A stretch of DNA of 10,051 nt from Atopobiaceae bacterium. Its GTDB lineage: Bacteria > Actinomycetota > Coriobacteriia > Coriobacteriales > Atopobiaceae. How positions within the stretch are numbered: the first letter of the stretch is position 1; each line of letters starts with the position of its first letter. The position numbers and the translations under genes are program-made. Positions 7,388 through 10,051 of the stretch are shown here, one piece after another. The stretch spans positions 1 to 10,051 of the forward strand of contig JAFWLX010000188.1 in the NCBI GenBank assembly GCA_017510875.1, in the 5' to 3' direction. The notes beneath the pieces are model-generated. The model was not told where the DNA came from. It made no database searches and saw only the letters and a program-made list of their open reading frames with translations.

Positions 7388-7493
7388 GGGGGTCGTCTCA
7401 AGCGTGGATTTGGGACGGCCCCCAAATCCACGCTGGGTACAAAAGCCGGGCACAATCTCGCTAAAGGAGTTACGCCCGGCTTCTGTACCCAGC
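7388..7493. terminator. Overlapping inverted repeats between convergent genes; likely bidirectional terminator
   Basis: Three stems overlap. Stem A pairs 7388-7397 with 7414-7423 (10 bp, one G-U in plus-strand RNA). Stem B pairs 7401-7414 with 7421-7434 (14 bp, perfect, 6-base loop). Stem C pairs 7432-7451 with 7474-7493 (20 bp, one mismatch; in minus-strand RNA that mismatch becomes a G-U pair), with a 22-base loop. On the plus strand stem C is followed by TTTT, so it can terminate the RyR-domain gene. Its inner part (AAAAGCCGGGC/GCCCGGCTT) is terminator-like in the minus direction for the acyl-CoA synthetase operon. A and B share bases and exclude one another; B and C share only GCT. Termination is the simplest reading. 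Confidence 0.7.
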
Positions 7494-7537
7494 TTTTGCA
7501 GTTTAGCTGGTCCGTTCAGCCAGCTCAGCCCGCGTGC

Positions 7538-9271
7538 TTACCGCTCGTGCCAAGACTCGTCGGCATGGCTTGAGTCCGTGCCGGTCGAGTGGGTCTTGTC
7601 ATCGGTCACGCCGTCGCGCGTGCGAATGAGCTTGCGCTTGATCTTGCCGCCAATGGTCTTGGGCAGCTCGTCCACGTACTCCACGATACGCGGGTACTTG
7701 TACGGCGCGGTCTCTTTCTTGACCCAGGTCTGCAGCTCTTTGGTAAGCTCGGGCGAGGGCTCGTAACCGCGTGCCAGCACGATGGTGGCTTTGACCACCT
7801 TGCCGCGAATGGGGTCGGGAGCTGCGGTAACGGCGCACTCCACCACGGCATCGTGCTTGATAAGCGCGCTCTCAACCTCAAACGGTCCAATGCGATATCC
7901 CGAGCACTTGATCACGTCGTCGTTGCGTCCCACAAACGACACGTAGCCGTCAATGTCGCGCCATGCCATGTCGTGCAGGTTGTAGTAGTCGCCGCCCACG
8001 GCTTCGGCCGTTGCCTCGGGCTTGTTGTAGTAGCCCACAAACAGTCCAGGCGGGTAGGCCTCCTTCAAGCCCGTGACGCAGATGGCGCCCTCGTCGCCGT
8101 CCTCCACCTCGTTGCCGTCGTCATCAAGCAGCTTGATGTTAAGCAGCGGGCTGGGCTTGCCCATCGAGCCCGGCTTGGGCTCGATCCAGGGATAGGTGGC
8201 CAGAAGCACCGGACCCTCGGTCTGGCCAAAGCCCTCGCGTATCTTCTTGCCCGTAAACTTCTCCCACTTTATGGTGACCTCGGCGTTCAGCGGCTCGCCA
8301 GCAGTGGCAAAGTTCTGGATGCTGCTTAGGTCGTAGGCCGCGACATCCTCCTGCAGCATAAAGCGATACATGGTGGGAGGTGCGCAGAAGGTGGTGAGCT
8401 TATAGTCCTGCATGTGCTGAAGCAGCTTGGCGGGAATGAACTTGTCCATGTCGTAGGCAAAGATCTCGGCGCCGGCAATCCACTGGCCATAGATCTTGCC
8501 CCAGCCAAACTTGGCCCAGCCGCTGTCGGTCACGCTCATATGCAGGCAGTTTTCGCGCACCTGCTGCCAGTACTTGGCAGTAAGGATATGCCCCAACGGG
8601 TGCGCAAAGTTGTGCATGACGGCCTTGGGATTGCCTGTGGTACCGCTGGTAAAGTAGATGAGCATGATGTCTTTTGAGGTGACACCCGCCTCGCCAGTCA
8701 GGCGCTCAAAAGTGTCGGGCTCGGGTGCAATCAGCTGGTCAAAGTTGATCCAGCCCTCGCGCTCGCCTGCCACAATCACCTTGTTCTGGATGCTGGGCGC
8801 CTTTGGCAGGGCACCCTCTACCTGTGTGTTTACGTACTCGTCGGCCACGCACACCATCATCTTTACGTGGCAGGTGTTAGCGCGGTAGGCAATGTCGTGC
8901 GTGGTAAGCTGCAGCGACGCGGGAATCACCGTAGCACCCAGCTTGCAGAGCGCACTTGCCACCACCCAATACTCCCAGCGACGACGCAGGATGCACATGA
9001 CAATGTCGCCTTTGCCTATGCCCAGTTTGGCAAAGGCGTGGGCGGTCTTGCTCGAGAGGCGGCTGATGTCGGTAAAGGTGAACTCGCGCTCCTCGCCGGC
9101 GTCGTTGCACCACAGCAGCGCCTTCTTGTCAGGCTCTACGCGCGCCCACTCGTCCACCACGTCGTAGCCAAAGTTAAAGGCGTCAGGCACATTGATCTTA
9201 AAGTTGTCAAAGAAGTCCTCGTAGCTGTCAAAGTCGATGCGGGGGCAGTACTTGCTCAGAATGTAGTCCAT
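7538..9271 (-). CDS. Acyl-CoA synthetase, AMP-forming (medium-chain/ACSM-like)
   Basis: A 577-residue ANL-superfamily adenylating enzyme that activates a carboxylic acid with ATP to an acyl-AMP and transfers it to CoA. Motifs in order: P-loop YFTSGTTGNPK (206-216), GFGQTE (347-352), HDMAWRDIDGY (433-443), hinge/A8 GRNDDVIKCSGYRIGPFEVE (448-467) and the C-terminal PKTIGGKIKR (537-546), with the expected catalytic lysine K543. Substrate-side features such as CAPPTMYRF (296-304) and GWAKFGWGKIYGQW (251-264) resemble medium-chain acyl-CoA synthetases more than acetyl-CoA synthetase. The last 27 residues form a polar tail likely to be disordered. A GAGGAA site ends 2 bases before ATG, a close but usable spacing. 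It lies 30 bp after the XRE-cupin gene on the same strand, almost certainly one operon. The true substrate (medium-chain fatty acid, aromatic acid or other) cannot be read from sequence alone. Confidence 0.92.
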   Translation of the reverse strand: MDYILSKYCPRIDFDSYEDFFDNFKINVPDAFNFGYDVVDEWARVEPDKKALLWCNDAGEEREFTFTDISRLSSKTAHAFAKLGIGKGDIVMCILRRRWEYWVVASALCKLGATVIPASLQLTTHDIAYRANTCHVKMMVCVADEYVNTQVEGALPKAPSIQNKVIVAGEREGWINFDQLIAPEPDTFERLTGEAGVTSKDIMLIYFTSGTTGNPKAVMHNFAHPLGHILTAKYWQQVRENCLHMSVTDSGWAKFGWGKIYGQWIAGAEIFAYDMDKFIPAKLLQHMQDYKLTTFCAPPTMYRFMLQEDVAAYDLSSIQNFATAGEPLNAEVTIKWEKFTGKKIREGFGQTEGPVLLATYPWIEPKPGSMGKPSPLLNIKLLDDDGNEVEDGDEGAICVTGLKEAYPPGLFVGYYNKPEATAEAVGGDYYNLHDMAWRDIDGYVSFVGRNDDVIKCSGYRIGPFEVESALIKHDAVVECAVTAAPDPIRGKVVKATIVLARGYEPSPELTKELQTWVKKETAPYKYPRIVEYVDELPKTIGGKIKRKLIRTRDGVTDDKTHSTGTDSSHADESWHER

Positions 9272-9301
9272 GGTTCCTCGATGTGTGTATGTGGCGGAAG
9301 C

Positions 9302-9862
9302 TTACTCGGCAATGACGGTCACAAACCGTGCGGGTACGTTGCCGCCGCAGCGCTGTCCGTGGGGGACCGAGGGGTTGAAGTAGATGCTGTCACCAGGCTC
9401 CAGGATAAACTCGCGGTCGCCCCATGCAACAATCAGCGTGCCCTCAAGTACCAGGTTAAACTCCTGGCCGGTGTGCTGTACCAGCTTGGCCGGCTCGTCG
9501 GAGGGGTCAATGGTCACCTCAAGCGGCTGCATGATCTTGTCCTGATAGCGGAAGGCCAGGTCCTCAAAGTGGTACCCGGGATAGCGCTCAACCTCGCGTC
9601 CCTCGCCCGAGCGCACCACCTGGTAGGTGTTGAGCTTGGCCGAGGTGCCCGTGAGAATCTCGGTAAACTCGCCGCCCAATACCTCGGCAATGTGGTAGAT
9701 GGCCGAGATGGGCACGTCGGCACCCGTCTCCTCCCAAGCGGTGTAGGTCTCCAGGCTTACCTGAAGCTCGGCGGCCATATCCTCGCGTGATATGTCGCAG
9801 GCCTCACGTAGCCCTTGGATGCGCTGGCCAATCTCGCGCATCTCCTTCTCGTCGGTAGACAT
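9302..9862 (-). CDS. XRE-family regulator with C-terminal cupin domain
   Basis: A 186-residue two-domain regulator. Residues about 9-66 form an XRE-type helix-turn-helix (IGQRIQGLREACDISREDMA, then VSLETYTAWEETG). Residues about 112-183 form a cupin barrel: QHTGQEFNLVLEG (129-141) and EPGDSIYFNPSVPHG (155-169) carry the likely metal or ligand residues H130, E134 and H168. Such proteins bind an operator with the HTH and a small ligand with the cupin. The frame runs open to 9937, but that extension contains the TATAAT box, while AAAGGGG at 9867-9873 is 4 bases before the ATG at 9862; I therefore chose MSTDEKEMRE as the N-terminus. It leads the operon with the acyl-CoA synthetase, a pairing common in anaerobic gut bacteria, so it likely controls its own operon in response to the acid or acyl-CoA. 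The ligand is unknown. Confidence 0.92.
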   Translation of the reverse strand: MSTDEKEMREIGQRIQGLREACDISREDMAAELQVSLETYTAWEETGADVPISAIYHIAEVLGGEFTEILTGTSAKLNTYQVVRSGEGREVERYPGYHFEDLAFRYQDKIMQPLEVTIDPSDEPAKLVQHTGQEFNLVLEGTLIVAWGDREFILEPGDSIYFNPSVPHGQRCGGNVPARFVTVIAE

Positions 9863-9905
9863 GGTGCCCCTTTCCGCTGCAGGTCTTCCTTTGGTGTAGC
9901 AGTTG

Positions 9906-9911
9906 ATTATA
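9906..9911 (-). promoter_or_regulatory. -10 box of the XRE-cupin/acyl-CoA synthetase operon
   Basis: A perfect TATAAT on the minus strand would give a leader of about 37 bases before the regulator ATG. No clear -35 is seen at 17 bases; ATGACA and TGACAC lie 20 and 19 bases upstream. They form part of a short direct repeat TGACA-aa-TGACA (9931-9942), which could be an operator bound by the cupin regulator itself. Confidence 0.55.
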
Positions 9912-9967
9912 GAAAAGTATTGTGTTGTGGGTGTCATTTGTCACAGTACGTTCTTATTGTTTGCTGC

Positions 9968-9979
9968 GAAGACGTCTTC
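9968..9979. promoter_or_regulatory. Perfect 12-bp palindrome GAAGACGTCTTC
   Basis: The site is fully self-complementary and centred about 65 bases upstream of the XRE-cupin -10 box. That is a plausible place for an upstream operator or activator site, though it could also belong to a gene beyond the right edge. A chance palindrome of this length is uncommon but possible in 10 kb. Confidence 0.35.
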
Positions 9980-9996
9980 TCACGCCTCTCGGTCCC

Positions 9997-10039
9997 GGCT
10001 GGGCATGCCACGGGGACGGAAGTGCTGGCATGCCCTGCC
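9997..10039. repeat. GC-rich hairpin with repeated GCATGC at the right edge
   Basis: Arms 9997-10010 and 10026-10039 pair over 14 bases with one mismatch around a 15-base loop. GCATGC occurs in each arm and a third time at 10045-10050, just before the window ends. No T-run follows within view on either strand, so a classical intrinsic terminator is not shown. It may be the terminator of an off-window gene or part of an intergenic repeat cut by the edge. Confidence 0.5.
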
Positions 10040-10051
10040 TGGGCGCATGCC

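Noticed and set aside
7432..7493. Stem C as terminal inverted repeats of a small mobile element
   Set aside because: No flanking target-site duplication is seen, and the inner GC stem with flanking A/T runs is typical of a terminator.
8867..9790. Long plus-strand open frame (307 residues) opposite the synthetase and regulator genes
   Set aside because: It spans two convincing minus-strand genes and the gap between them, and resembles no protein I know.

Overview
The window looks like ordinary chromosomal DNA from a fairly GC-rich anaerobic bacterium. I suspect a gut-type Coriobacteriia (Collinsella/Olsenella/Eggerthella-like). This rests on the high GC at third codon positions, consensus Shine-Dalgarno sites, TATAAT-type -10 boxes, and the gene set: a GGGtGRT/NifU-like pair, a SWIM-SNF2 ATPase, DUF554, and an acyl-CoA synthetase paired with an XRE-cupin regulator. 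The genus is inference only. I see no rRNA, tRNA, CRISPR array, transposase or phage gene.

Layout. Positions 1-1002 (minus) hold a two-gene unit: a NifU-like iron-sulfur scaffold protein followed 30 bp later by a GGGtGRT-family gene that runs off the left edge. Positions 1187-4429 (minus) hold a large single-chain SWIM/SNF2 ATPase. A divergent intergenic region (4430-4704) carries a TATAAT box on each strand, a perfect 15-bp palindrome at the helicase start site, and a tandem 17/18-bp duplication abutting the -10 box of the rightward gene. Rightward genes follow: a DUF554 membrane protein (4705-5421), then a membrane-anchored protein with two Rossmann-like domains, a cysteine cluster and a C-terminal RyR domain (5519-7369). 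The convergent gap 7370-7537 is filled by three overlapping inverted repeats. Positions 7538-9862 (minus) hold an XRE-cupin regulator followed by a medium-chain-type acyl-CoA synthetase, apparently one operon. The right edge (9863-10051) contains the operon promoter, a 12-bp palindrome and a strong GC-rich hairpin.

The pieces are mostly independent. The scaffold/GGGtGRT pair probably acts in iron-sulfur metabolism. The regulator probably senses a small molecule linked to the acid activated by the synthetase. The RyR-domain protein is the least understood gene and the best candidate for an undescribed sensor, possibly together with the DUF554 gene just upstream. No complete new multi-gene system is evident.
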